Shown: positions 1 to 7,952, counted from the first letter of the stretch. The stretch is 38,335 nucleotides of DNA from an uncultured Sulfolobales archaeon (GCA_938045475.1 CALIML010000020.1:1-38335), one strand, 5' to 3'. Made by a program: numbers and translations. Notes: generated by a model not told the origin, from the letters alone.

Positions 1-17
1 AAATCCCACCCCCCGCA
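1..17 (+). tRNA. 3' end of a tRNA, probably tRNA-Leu (truncated by window edge)
   Basis: The first 17 bases read as the end of a T-loop (AAAT), T-stem 3' strand CCCAC, acceptor 3' strand CCCCCGC and discriminator A. CCA is not encoded. An acceptor GCGGGGG/CCCCCGC with A73 is typical of archaeal class II tRNA-Leu; the isotype is inferred from that alone because the anticodon lies outside the window. Confidence 0.55.
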
Positions 18-947
18 CTAATTCATGCTCAACTCGACTCCACACATCGAGCGTGGGCTTGAAGAATCCTTGACTCTACTTCCTATTCACTCAAACTCTC
101 TCACAGCGCAGTTGGTTCACCGGGTCTCCATAGATAGACACTGCTTGGACTACCTTGCAAATATCATAGCGGAGCGCGCCCTACCCCACTCTAGTGGCTG
201 CGCCGTCATAGAGGCGGGCATTGCAGCGTCTTCAGGCATCAATGACAACTAAGAGCCCTAAAACTTCTGCTCAGCTCACAGTCTATGGGAATGAAGGAGC
301 TAAAATCCTCCGCAAACGTAAATAGGTGCATGTAGGGTGGGATTTGAACCCGCTACAGCGTGGAAGTTTCTCCTGCAAATAATCTTTTCCTACCGTCTGA
401 TAGTTTAAGGTTGCTTTTTCTGTTAACAGTGACTAACAGAAAGATTCGTTTTGATTAAAATCCTGTGTTTAAACCCAGGTTCGTTAGATTTTGCAGGTTT
501 CGCAGTGTTTGTTCCGAGCTTCTTGGGCATAATTTTCTGACGACCTCGCCCTTCTTCATTCCCATGGGAAGTTGCTTACTAGCATAATAGCGGCAGAACA
601 TCCTTTGCTCTTCCTACATCCATTCGCACTGCTATTGGTTCCATTTTTACTAGGAATGGCTTTCACCTTAGAATGCTATACTAGCTTTATGCATTCGCTG
701 GAATTCCGGATGAAAGACGGAGAAATCCTAAAAGTACTCCTAGAGCATAGATGCTTCTACTGCAAAATTCTTGGTTAAAACACGGGGTTAAAGTACGGCG
801 TAAAATCAAGTGCGCTGAATGACGGGGCCCGCGCAGCAATTTACATATATTGCTATATCGTTGAATTCTACTTGCGTTATCAAACAAGTTGGTGTAGACG
901 AGTTGAGGACTGGCGCACGGAGGCTCTAGGCTTTGATTTAAGTGAAG
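18..947. other. gene-poor interval, no convincing coding sequence
   Basis: About 930 bases between the tRNA end and rpl15e. Short open frames exist (for instance 25-252 and 572-778 on the plus strand), but none has a recognisable motif, a good Shine-Dalgarno site or archaeal-looking composition. The middle is AT-rich and carries the nested inverted repeats listed separately, plus an isolated T-arm-like sequence on the minus strand at 335-351. No promoter could be tied to a product. Confidence 0.5.
285..565. repeat. three concentric inverted repeats (cruciform-capable element)
   Basis: Three inverted repeats share nearly the same centre (about 425-435). The outer arms are 285-299 and 551-565 (12 perfect pairs, ATGGGAATGAAG, plus a wobble and two more). 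The middle arms are 372-379 and 490-497 (CCTGCAAA, 8 bp). The inner hairpin is 417-425 and 434-442 (TTTCTGTTA, 9 bp, 8-nt loop). The interior is AT-rich, unlike structural RNAs of hyperthermophiles. No coding frame covers it. Confidence 0.6.
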
Positions 948-1616
948 TCACTTCTCTCTAAATGCTTGCTCAGGGCTACCTCTTGGAGCTCCACGGCTTG
1001 CTTCATGCCTCTTCCTCTGTAGGCGCTCCCTCTGCTTCTTCCTCCACTTGTACTTAACTGTGTGCTTGAGCCCCCTGCTCTTCCTAAGGCCTCTCACTTT
1101 CTTTCCAGCGCTTGTTAGCCCTCTAAACACTCTGCCCCCGTGGCTTTTGCCAGTAATCCACTTTATGTCCTTGCCGCTCTCTATAGCTGGGTGATTTGGA
1201 TCGACTAATATGACTTCATACCACTTGTAGACTCCGTCTTCCCCAACGTAGTAACTATTGAGTATCTCTAAGTTCGGGTATTTCCTAGCCGCCCTCTCTT
1301 CAGCTATTAGCCTTATGCTTTTCGCTGGAGCATATCCATACACACCCATTCTCTTAGGCCTTCTACCCTTATTTGGCCTAGGCTTCCTCCTACCTCCCTT
1401 TCTAACTCTTACTCTAACAACTATGAAGCCCAGCTTAGCCTTATAGCCAAGAGATCTAGCTCTATCAATCCTAGTCGGCTTCTCCACCCTAACTACTGCC
1501 GGCTGCCTCCTCCACTTAATTAATCTCTCCTTCATTAATGCCCCCAGCTCGCCGTCGCTAGGCCTCTTCCACAGTTCCGCAATATAGTGGTACATTCCCT
1601 TAACCACTGCATACAC
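948..1616 (-). CDS. rpl15e: 50S ribosomal protein L15e
   Basis: Archaeal/eukaryotic large-subunit protein eL15, which binds 23S rRNA. The 222-residue, very basic protein carries family blocks [13 protein letters not shown] near the N-terminus, [17 protein letters not shown] around residue 80 and [21 protein letters not shown] around 155, and a lysine/arginine-rich tail. Length is slightly above the usual 190-215. The start is uncertain: GTG at 1616 is used here, but GTG at 1607 and ATG at 1595 are in frame and the latter follows AAGGGA. A TATA-like element near 1655-1663 on the minus strand fits a start of transcription around 1633. It is divergent from the GTPase gene. Confidence 0.95.
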   Translation of the reverse strand: MYAVVKGMYHYIAELWKRPSDGELGALMKERLIKWRRQPAVVRVEKPTRIDRARSLGYKAKLGFIVVRVRVRKGGRRKPRPNKGRRPKRMGVYGYAPAKSIRLIAEERAARKYPNLEILNSYYVGEDGVYKWYEVILVDPNHPAIESGKDIKWITGKSHGGRVFRGLTSAGKKVRGLRKSRGLKHTVKYKWRKKQRERLQRKRHEASRGAPRGSPEQAFREK

Positions 1617-1729
1617 CCTGAGTCTATAGCCTATACTACCACAGAGTAATTAGTTTAAAAACTTATGTCAGTCTACAAACTGTTTTAATTCAGGAATGAG
1701 AGTAGTTACAAGCAGTTGGTTGATTTAAG

Positions 1730-2947
1730 TTGCCTCCCCCGGAGAGAGTTGTTGGAGTAGTGGGTAAGACTAACGTAGGTAAGTCAACTTTATTCGCTTC
1801 ACTAACAATGATCTCTGTTGAAATAAGCAATAGGCCTTTCACAACCATAAAGCCCAACATAGGAGTAGCACACGTAAGGAAGAAGTGCCCTGAAATAGAG
1901 CTGGGAGTGAAGTGCAACCCTAGGACTGGCTTCTGCATAAGTGGAACCAGGTTTATACCAGTGAAATTAATTGACGTAGCTGGGCTAGTCCCAGGATCAA
2001 GTAGTGGTAGAGGGCTTGGAAACAAATTTATGGATGACTTGAGGCAGGCAGACGTACTTATACACGTAGTTGATGCAAGCGGCTCAACGGATCCCAATGG
2101 AAATCCAGCTCAACCGGGCTCCCACGATCCAGTTGAGGAAGCTAAGCTCATACAGAATGAAGTGGAGCTATGGTTTAGTAGCGTAGTGCGAAGAATCGTA
2201 GAGAAGATATCTAGATACATCCTTACAGCAAAAGATCCTGTGGAGCTACTGGCGCAAAACCTATCAGGCCTATCGGTAAGGAAAGCTTACGTAGTTAGCG
2301 CAGTTAAGGAAGCAGGTCTTGAGGATAAGAAAGTGAGCTCGTGGAGTAAGGAGGATGTAGAGTCCTTTTCACGCATACTTAGGAGGCACTCTAAGCCAAT
2401 AATTATTGCGGCAAACAAAGTAGACATACCTATAGCTAGAGCGAACGTGGAGAGGCTGAAGGAGGAGTTCGGGGAATACGTGTATCCAGTCAGCAGCCTC
2501 GCAGAATACATTCTTAGAGAAGCCTCGGGGAGGAAGTACATAGAATACACTCCGGGAGACAGCTCATATAGAGTCATAGGCAGCAGCATTCCCGAAGCAT
2601 TTAAGAAGGCACTTAAGTTAATTGATGAAAACGTCTTAGGCACTTACGGCAGCACTGGAGTACAGCAAGTGCTTGAAGCCGCTGTATTCAATGCATTAAG
2701 CCAGTTAGTTGTATACCCAGTTGAGGATCACAGGAAGTTCACAGATCACTACGGCAACGTTCTCCCAGACGCATACATAGTTAGCAGAGGAACTACTGCT
2801 AGAGAGCTAGCGTACATGATACACAGCGAGCTTGGAGAAACATTCCTGTATGCAATAAATGCTAGAAGCGGAGAGAGGCTTGGGGAAAGCTACGTGTTGA
2901 GAGATGGAGACGTAATTAAAGTAGTTGCCACAGCAGCGCACAGCTAG
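1730..2947 (+). CDS. YchF/Obg-family GTP-binding protein with TGS domain
   Basis: Cytoplasmic P-loop NTPase of the archaeal YchF-like group (COG0012), thought to act on ribosomes or translation. Visible parts are the P-loop GKTNVGKS at residues 12-19, a switch II block DVAGLVPG near 83, NKVD near 228, and a C-terminal TGS domain from about residue 340 with DAYIVSRGTTARELAYMIH. The cysteine-containing insert around residues 55-75 (KCPEIELGVKC, then GFC) is typical of archaeal members. 405 residues is full length. Start is TTG, with a weak GGTTGAT site; no ATG is available before the P-loop. Whether it prefers ATP or GTP cannot be told here. Confidence 0.9.
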   Translation: MPPPERVVGVVGKTNVGKSTLFASLTMISVEISNRPFTTIKPNIGVAHVRKKCPEIELGVKCNPRTGFCISGTRFIPVKLIDVAGLVPGSSSGRGLGNKFMDDLRQADVLIHVVDASGSTDPNGNPAQPGSHDPVEEAKLIQNEVELWFSSVVRRIVEKISRYILTAKDPVELLAQNLSGLSVRKAYVVSAVKEAGLEDKKVSSWSKEDVESFSRILRRHSKPIIIAANKVDIPIARANVERLKEEFGEYVYPVSSLAEYILREASGRKYIEYTPGDSSYRVIGSSIPEAFKKALKLIDENVLGTYGSTGVQQVLEAAVFNALSQLVVYPVEDHRKFTDHYGNVLPDAYIVSRGTTARELAYMIHSELGETFLYAINARSGERLGESYVLRDGDVIKVVATAAHS

Positions 2948-3032
2948 CCGTGGGTGAGGACGTAGTTTCTGAAAAACTAACTCTATATCGCCTCCAGGCA
3001 CTTCGTGAGGCCGGGGATGTATTTGGGTTTCT

Positions 3033-3809
3033 TCAATGAATGCGTATGCTTAAGCTTCCCAAGACGAACTTTGCTTTAGGGAGCTCCATCAATTGATCGT
3101 CTACTATAGCTATTGGCACTCCATCTTCAGCTAATGCATGCCTCCTCACTATTGGTGATAAGTAGTTTTCCTTCACTAAGCTAATTGAGTTCCCAGCTTG
3201 ATAAGCACCTATAGCTGGGAGGACTACTATTGTTGCTCCAACGTCTGTAGGTATTCTGAGGTAGCAGGGCACTTTAATGAGGAGGCCCAGTGAGTCAACT
3301 AAGTTTATGCTTGGGTGTTCGTGCCCAATGATTGCTACGTCGTGGCTTAAGCTCAGCTCTTTGTGGCCGTGCGTCAACAAGATCTTTAGTCCAGCCACCA
3401 TGTACTCAATGGAGTCAACTAATTTGACTCCGTAATCCTTAAGCACTAGTGGGAGGAAGTTGTCGTGATTCCCCCTTACAACAACTACTTCCCTTACCTT
3501 ACGCTCCTTAGTTAAGTAGTCAAGGAATTGCTTAACCTCCAGCCTCTCCTGCTTAAGGAGCTTGTCGAAAGCATGCTTTAAGTCTCCGTTAATTACTACT
3601 GCCCCTACTTCACTCAGTGAGTTGAGGGCTTTTTCCACGTAGCCAATGGCTTTCATCAGCTGTGCTCTAGGAATGAAGAAGCCAGATCTAGCCATATCCT
3701 CTTCAAAACCTAAGTGAGCGTCAGCTAAGACAAGAGCGTTTACTCCATCAATGTACAGAGTCCTCGTATCTCCAACAGCGTACACTGAATCAACGATCTT
3801 TTTCAACAC
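3033..3809 (-). CDS. metallophosphoesterase (archaeal SbcD-related family)
   Basis: Two-metal calcineurin-like phosphoesterase of 258 residues. The metal-binding motifs appear in order: D30-x-H32 in LADAHLG, the GD of NGDLKH, GNHD, the histidine of LTHGHKE, and GHEHP. This arrangement matches the stand-alone archaeal SbcD-related phosphoesterase family rather than the nuclease Mre11, since the C-terminal DNA-binding region is missing. Substrate is unknown. GTG start followed directly by a TTG codon. It is convergent with the GTPase gene; no partner gene shares its operon. Confidence 0.85.
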   Translation of the reverse strand: MLKKIVDSVYAVGDTRTLYIDGVNALVLADAHLGFEEDMARSGFFIPRAQLMKAIGYVEKALNSLSEVGAVVINGDLKHAFDKLLKQERLEVKQFLDYLTKERKVREVVVVRGNHDNFLPLVLKDYGVKLVDSIEYMVAGLKILLTHGHKELSLSHDVAIIGHEHPSINLVDSLGLLIKVPCYLRIPTDVGATIVVLPAIGAYQAGNSISLVKENYLSPIVRRHALAEDGVPIAIVDDQLMELPKAKFVLGSLSIRIH

Positions 3810-3841
3810 TTTACGCTAACCCTTTTAAGTTAATTGTTCAG

Positions 3842-3915
3842 CGGGCCCGCCGGGATTTGAACCCGGGACCTACGGGTTAAGAGCCCGCCGCTCTACCAGG
3901 CTGAGCTACGGGCCC
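3842..3915 (-). tRNA. tRNA-Lys (anticodon CTT)
   Basis: Complete 74-nt cloverleaf on the minus strand: acceptor GGGCCCG paired with CGGGCCC, D-arm GCTC/GAGC, anticodon arm GCGGG-CTCTTAA-CCCGT, T-arm with TTCAAAT loop, discriminator G. The loop gives anticodon CTT. No intron and no encoded CCA. A TATA-like sequence (GTATTTAAG on the minus strand, about 3946-3954) lies upstream. Confidence 0.97.
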
Positions 3916-3992
3916 ACACACGCTAAAACTGATAAAAAGCTAGCCCTTAAATACGTTATTCTCTTAAGTAGAGCGGAACTTTGTTTGAGGAT

Positions 3993-4049
3993 GCTCAGCC
4001 AATCAACCCCTCTTCACTGCTCCGGCTATGTCGGCTTCATCATTTTCGC
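3993..4049 (-). ncRNA. C/D-box small guide RNA (candidate)
   Basis: On the minus strand a perfect C box ATGATGA (4043-4037) is followed by a 38-nt interior and a perfect D box CTGA (3998-3995). The interior splits into a first guide AGCCGACATAG, a degenerate D' (CCGG), a C'-like GTGAAGA, and a second guide GGGGTTGATTGG, the standard archaeal spacing. A TATA box CTATAAATA at 4079-4071 predicts transcription from about 4049, six bases before the C box. The first guide is complementary to the conserved ATGTCGGCT of the 23S rRNA peptidyl-transferase region (from memory). The target of the second guide is unknown. Confidence 0.75.
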
Positions 4050-4090
4050 TTTAGATTTCCCCAATGCTCGTATTTATAGCTATTCGCCAT

Positions 4091-4306
4091 TCACTTATAT
4101 ATCTCTGCTCTCACCGCATCAGGCAGGTCTTCTTCATTAATTACTTCACAGCTGTATGGAGGTTTTAGAGCCCTGCCCCCGGTAACTATGTATTTACTTG
4201 AGTCACTTGCATCCCTACTCTTCAACACCCTTACCTTTACGTGAACTCCATTCCTCCTCCTAACGTACGCATACTTACCGTGCTTACAGCCCATAGCAAC
4301 ACCCAT
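4091..4306 (-). CDS. small basic protein of unknown function
   Basis: I do not recognise this protein. From ATG at 4306 it has 71 residues, with a basic centre (KYAYVRRRNGVHVKVRVLK) and an acidic C-terminal third (INEEDLPDAVRAEIYK), a soluble two-part layout. Other starts are ATG at 4294 and ATG at 4354 (87 residues). The start at 4354 would place the first 16 codons over a 16-bp inverted repeat and a TATA-like TTTAAATA (4344-4351) that predicts transcription from about 4321, so 4306 or 4294 is preferred. The reading frame is free of overlap with other genes. Confidence 0.6.
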   Translation of the reverse strand: MGVAMGCKHGKYAYVRRRNGVHVKVRVLKSRDASDSSKYIVTGGRALKPPYSCEVINEEDLPDAVRAEIYK

Positions 4307-4320
4307 TCTATGTGTGAACT

Positions 4321-4421
4321 CACTAACTACATTAATTAAGATGTATTTAAACATGCCCTTATCAGTAGTTTCAAGATAGATGAATAAATATGGGCTGTAA
4401 TAATTATTAATGTAGTTAGTG
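4321..4421. repeat. 16-bp perfect inverted repeat in a divergent promoter region
   Basis: CACTAACTACATTAAT (4321-4336) and its exact reverse complement (4406-4421) flank 69 bases. Each copy lies where transcription from its own TATA-like element should begin: TTTAAATA (4344-4351, minus) predicts about 4321, and ATAAATAT (4384-4391, plus) predicts about 4413. The arrangement is a mirrored promoter and initiation region, leftward into the small gene and rightward toward the permease gene. Confidence 0.7.
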
Positions 4422-4431
4422 GTGAAGCATG

Positions 4432-4447
4432 TAGAGGCATGCCTCTA
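4432..4447. promoter_or_regulatory. 16-bp perfect palindrome, possible operator
   Basis: TAGAGGCATGCCTCTA is an exact palindrome about 50 bases upstream of the permease TATA box and immediately downstream of the right arm of the mirrored repeat. The size and symmetry fit binding of a dimeric transcription regulator; the regulator is not identifiable from the window. Confidence 0.45.
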
Positions 4448-4499
4448 ATTACTCAACTTTGCAAGCATTAGAGTAATGATGCGTTCGTCTAAGGTAAAA

Positions 4500-4537
4500 G
4501 ATATAAAGCATTGGAGTAAAGAATATAATAGTGGTGT
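4500..4537 (+). promoter_or_regulatory. TATA box and ribosome site of the permease gene
   Basis: GATATAAAG at 4500-4508 predicts transcription from about 4530, leaving an 11-nt leader that contains GTGGTG at 4531-4536, five bases before the ATG at 4541. This supports the chosen start of the permease. Confidence 0.55.
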
Positions 4538-4540
4538 GCT

Positions 4541-6148
4541 ATGGGCGAAGAAGTAGTTTTTGTTAGACGCGCTTCTGGACTCGTCCGAGAATTAACGTGG
4601 TTCGATGTAGCTATTTGGGCTTTAGCCGTTCCAGCAGCGTCAGGAATGACGTATTACGCTGTAAAAGTCGTTGGATACCCGGACATTTATGGAGCTAACA
4701 TACCTTTAGCATTCCTCCTGGCTGGACTATTCTTCCTCCCAATAGTCATAGCTTTTGCTTTAATAACTACATCGTTCCCCAGAGCCAATAGCCTCTACGT
4801 ATTTACTTCAAGAGTCCTACACCCAATACTGGGCTACATTCCGTTCTGGTACTTTGTAGCAGCTGGCTGTGGAATAGCTTCAGGCTTCCTACTGTTTCTA
4901 AGCGTTAAAGTCCTCAGTGGGCCACTTACTGTAGCAGCTGCACTAACTGGGAGCAGGGAGTTGCTGCATGCAGCTTCAGCACTAGCTGATCCTAATGTTC
5001 AATTCTACGTTGCTTTAGTACTAATAGTTATTCTATGGGCTATGAACTACCTTGGAATAAAATTAATTAAATGGACAATGAGGTTTATAACAGTAATACC
5101 GCTCCTCATAACTATAATTGCTCTATTGCTCCTAGCCTTAGCTGGATTTAATGGCGGTTTAAGCAGGTGGGATGCCTTATTTGGAGCAGGCTCCTCAAGC
5201 AAGATCATGGAGGCAGCGTTTGAATCTAAGCACGGAGTTGAATCAGCTCTATACCCAGTGGATTTGTGGACTGGAACATACAACATGTTGCTGTGGACTA
5301 TATGGGCGTGGGTTGGGTTTGAAACAGTCGCATTTGTTGGAAGCGAAGTAAAGGATCCATCTAAGAGCTATCTAAGGGGATACATCATTGGCTTCCTATT
5401 CATCATGGCTCTCTACTTACTAAACGCAACTATAGTCGCGTGGTCCTTTAACTACGACTTTATTGCTGCCTACTCATACTTAAAGTATGAAGGCTATGAA
5501 GAAGTGTTGACAGAGATGCTGGGATACCCTGCTCCAGAAGCCTCTGTGCCATTCCTTGCTTCAGTAGTTGCAGGTAATGCTATTATAGCAATAGTGTTAG
5601 GTGTAGCGTACTTCCTGTGGTACGTCAATACTGTAGTTCCATCATGGGTGGCGGCCGTCAGAGGGTTCTTCTCCATGGCTTTCGATAGGTCTCTGCCCGA
5701 GAAGCTTGCTGAAGTATCGGCTAGGTGGGCTGCACCAACGTGGGCTAACCACTTAACTGCGCTGCTAGCAGCCTTTGGAGCATTAATGACCTATATGGAG
5801 AACATGGGTTCTGCTTTCGCAATAGCACTCATATCATTCATAGACTTCAGCTCCCTCATATTCATATGGCCAGTCGGCTTAGCGCTAATGCTCATACCTT
5901 GGTGGAGGCCAGAGTTATTTAAGAGAATGACTTTCCCATCGAGAGTCTTTGCCTCAGCAGTTGGCGCAGCAGTATTTGGAGTAGGCTGGTTCTTCATGAT
6001 CTTAACTGCATACAGCGATCCACTCATAGTGATGATCAATGTGGCCGTCGGCTTAACAGGACTAATTACGTTTGTCGCTATGTCAGCTAGGAATAGGGCT
6101 AGAGGCATAGAGCCCGAGAAGATATATACCCAGATACCTCCAGCATAG
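4541..6148 (+). CDS. APC-superfamily amino acid permease
   Basis: Integral membrane transporter of 535 residues with about twelve hydrophobic segments and short loops. The N-terminal stretch RELTWFDVAIWALAVPAASG is the TM1 signature of amino acid-polyamine-organocation permeases, and the segment WTIWAWVGFETVAFVGSEVKDPSKSY resembles the conserved TM6 region (GFE...EVKNP). An archaeal APC member importing an amino acid or similar organic cation is the likely role; substrate cannot be read. A longer loop lies around residues 300-340 (KYEGYEEVLTEMLGYPAPEA). The gene appears to be a single transcription unit with its own TATA box and GTGGTG site. Confidence 0.88.
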   Translation: MGEEVVFVRRASGLVRELTWFDVAIWALAVPAASGMTYYAVKVVGYPDIYGANIPLAFLLAGLFFLPIVIAFALITTSFPRANSLYVFTSRVLHPILGYIPFWYFVAAGCGIASGFLLFLSVKVLSGPLTVAAALTGSRELLHAASALADPNVQFYVALVLIVILWAMNYLGIKLIKWTMRFITVIPLLITIIALLLLALAGFNGGLSRWDALFGAGSSSKIMEAAFESKHGVESALYPVDLWTGTYNMLLWTIWAWVGFETVAFVGSEVKDPSKSYLRGYIIGFLFIMALYLLNATIVAWSFNYDFIAAYSYLKYEGYEEVLTEMLGYPAPEASVPFLASVVAGNAIIAIVLGVAYFLWYVNTVVPSWVAAVRGFFSMAFDRSLPEKLAEVSARWAAPTWANHLTALLAAFGALMTYMENMGSAFAIALISFIDFSSLIFIWPVGLALMLIPWWRPELFKRMTFPSRVFASAVGAAVFGVGWFFMILTAYSDPLIVMINVAVGLTGLITFVAMSARNRARGIEPEKIYTQIPPA

Positions 6149-6164
6149 CGCTTAGGTGGTTTAA

Positions 6165-7115
6165 CTGAAGAGAATATTTTTCTCAGTGGACGTTCACGGT
6201 TCAACTATTGTGTGGAGGAAGTGGATTAAAGCTGCTGAAGAGTATAGGGCCGGCGTCCTAATACTCGCCGGAGATCTGACGGGCAAAGTGCTTGTGCCAA
6301 TAGTTAAGCACGCCGACGGAACCTTTACAGCGAGGTACTTTGGGAGGAGGTGGGTCATGAGTAGTGAGAGTGAAGTAAGGGAGTTTGAGGAGAGGCTAGA
6401 GGGAGCAGGCGCATACTACATTAGGGTGGATGAGAGAGAGCTTGAAGAACTAAAGAGTAGTCCGGACTTAGTGAGTAAGCTCATGAATGAAAAAATGGCT
6501 GAGAGGCTTAGGCTCTGGCTGCAGTTCTTGGTAAAGCGCGTGGACACAAGGGGAACTATGACAATAGTCATGCCCGGCAATGACGATGAGTACTCGATAG
6601 ATAGCGTTATAAGGGAGTTCGAGGATCATGAAGTGATCTGCCCATTGGATAAAGTCATTGAGATAGAGGGACATGAAGTAATATCGTCGCCCTACGTTAA
6701 TCCAACTCCATGGAGTACTCCGAGGGAGATGGGTGAGAGAGACCTTGAGAAATACCTTGATAAGCTAGTGTCTAAAGTCGGGAATCCGCGCACCTCGATC
6801 CTGAATTCACACTGCCCACCTTACGGCACACACCTAGACCTCGCTCCAAAGCTTGACAAGAACTTAAGGCCTGTGTTCGTAGGGGGAATGCCTGAGTACG
6901 TGCATGTAGGGAGTAAGGCTGTAAGAAAGTTCATTGAGAAACACAAGTTTCTCGCAGGCCTCCACGGACACATCCATGAGTCAGGAGGCATGGATAGGCT
7001 TGGGGACACAGTAGTTCTTAACCCGGGCAGTGAGTATAGTGAAGGCGTTTTAAGAGGGTTTATTATTGAATTAAGTGAGAAGAAGTTAGTGAATTACTGG
7101 AGAGTTGAAGGGTAA
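6165..7115 (+). CDS. metallophosphoesterase with apparent CTG start codon
   Basis: Calcineurin-like phosphoesterase of 316 residues. Motifs in order are D-x-H in SVDVHGS near the N-terminus, AGDLTG, GNDDE (a variant of GNHD), SHCPP, GLHGHIHES and NPGS. The first in-frame GTG (6186) would begin inside the first motif and delete the strand RIFFS that precedes the catalytic aspartate. Extending upstream, the frame reaches CTG at 6165 immediately after a TAA stop, giving LKRIFFSVDVHGS, and AGGTGG (6153-6158) sits six bases before it. No ATG, GTG or TTG is available there. The nucleotidyltransferase gene starts directly after its stop, so the two are cotranslated; they probably act in one process. 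Confidence 0.82.
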   Translation: MKRIFFSVDVHGSTIVWRKWIKAAEEYRAGVLILAGDLTGKVLVPIVKHADGTFTARYFGRRWVMSSESEVREFEERLEGAGAYYIRVDERELEELKSSPDLVSKLMNEKMAERLRLWLQFLVKRVDTRGTMTIVMPGNDDEYSIDSVIREFEDHEVICPLDKVIEIEGHEVISSPYVNPTPWSTPREMGERDLEKYLDKLVSKVGNPRTSILNSHCPPYGTHLDLAPKLDKNLRPVFVGGMPEYVHVGSKAVRKFIEKHKFLAGLHGHIHESGGMDRLGDTVVLNPGSEYSEGVLRGFIIELSEKKLVNYWRVEG

Positions 7116-7952
7116 GTGAGCGACGTTCATAGAGCTGTAGTACTGAGTCCAGAGGACTTCGTTAAAGAATCTATGAGCATAGTTGAGAAAGCTGATAAGA
7201 AAGGCATAGTGCTGAGGATACTTGGCGCCTGCGCCATATACATTCACTCACTGCACGAGCCTAATTCTATAAGCATTTACACTAGGCTTGGGAGGCTCGC
7301 AGGCCATCAATTGTTCACGGACCTAGACTTAGTTGGCTATAGTAAGCAGAGGAAGCATATAGTAAAGTTCTTTGAGGAGGAGCTTAAGTTTAAGTACGAT
7401 CCATTGGTTAAAGCCCTGTTTGCTAATAGAAGGCTCATATACTATCACCCACTGGATCTCTATCACATAGACGTCTTCTTCGATAAATTGGAGTTTAGTC
7501 ACGACGTAGTATTTGGAGACAAGCCTGGGAAAGGCAGGTTAGAGCTAGATTATCCAACCATAGCTCTGGAGGACTTAGTGCTTGAGAAGCTTCAAATAAC
7601 TAAGATCAATCAAAAGGACTTAGTGGACCTAGCAGTGCTACTACATGGACACGATGTCTGCAGAGCTGGAGAGAAGGAGTGCGTAGACGGAGGCCATATA
7701 GCTACAATACTATCAGATGACTGGGGCTTCTGGTACGATGCAACAACTAACTTAGGTAGACTATTGAACTTCGTTAACTCCAAAGTCAATGAGGGAAAGC
7801 TGAGTTCTTCAGAAAAAGAAGCCATAGAGTCTAGAGTGAACAAATTACTAAGCATGATTAATGAGAAACCCAAGACTAAGAACTGGGTCAAAAGATCTAT
7901 TGTAGGAGTAAGCAAGCCTTGGTATAGGGAAGTAGAAGAAGTGGTTAGATAA
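7116..7952 (+). CDS. nucleotidyltransferase-fold protein
   Basis: A 278-residue protein with the marks of the polymerase-beta-like nucleotidyltransferase fold: a glycine motif LGACAIY at residues 36-42, the aspartate pair in FTDLDLVG (D69 and D71), and a third acidic site in YHIDVFFD (D119). The following LDYPTIALEDLVLEKLQI resembles the segment seen in AbiEii/Nc-type and related transferases. It starts with GTG directly after the phosphoesterase stop codon. Function is unknown; a minimal transferase adding NMP to a protein or RNA is the family expectation. It is not clearly a toxin, and the neighbour is not an antitoxin type I recognise. Confidence 0.7.
   Translation: MSDVHRAVVLSPEDFVKESMSIVEKADKKGIVLRILGACAIYIHSLHEPNSISIYTRLGRLAGHQLFTDLDLVGYSKQRKHIVKFFEEELKFKYDPLVKALFANRRLIYYHPLDLYHIDVFFDKLEFSHDVVFGDKPGKGRLELDYPTIALEDLVLEKLQITKINQKDLVDLAVLLHGHDVCRAGEKECVDGGHIATILSDDWGFWYDATTNLGRLLNFVNSKVNEGKLSSSEKEAIESRVNKLLSMINEKPKTKNWVKRSIVGVSKPWYREVEEVVR

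Noticed and set aside
25-252. 75-codon plus-strand frame after the tRNA
   Set aside because: No ribosome site, no motif and no archaeal-like composition; likely chance.
335-620. tRNA on the minus strand with a large intron (T-arm at 335-351, acceptor-like ATGTAGG near 613-619)
   Set aside because: T-stem has a mismatch, no anticodon arm can be formed, and the GC content is far below that of the other tRNAs in this window.
572-778. 68-codon hydrophobic frame
   Set aside because: It could be a small membrane protein, but nothing supports expression and its hydrophobicity comes from a T-rich stretch.
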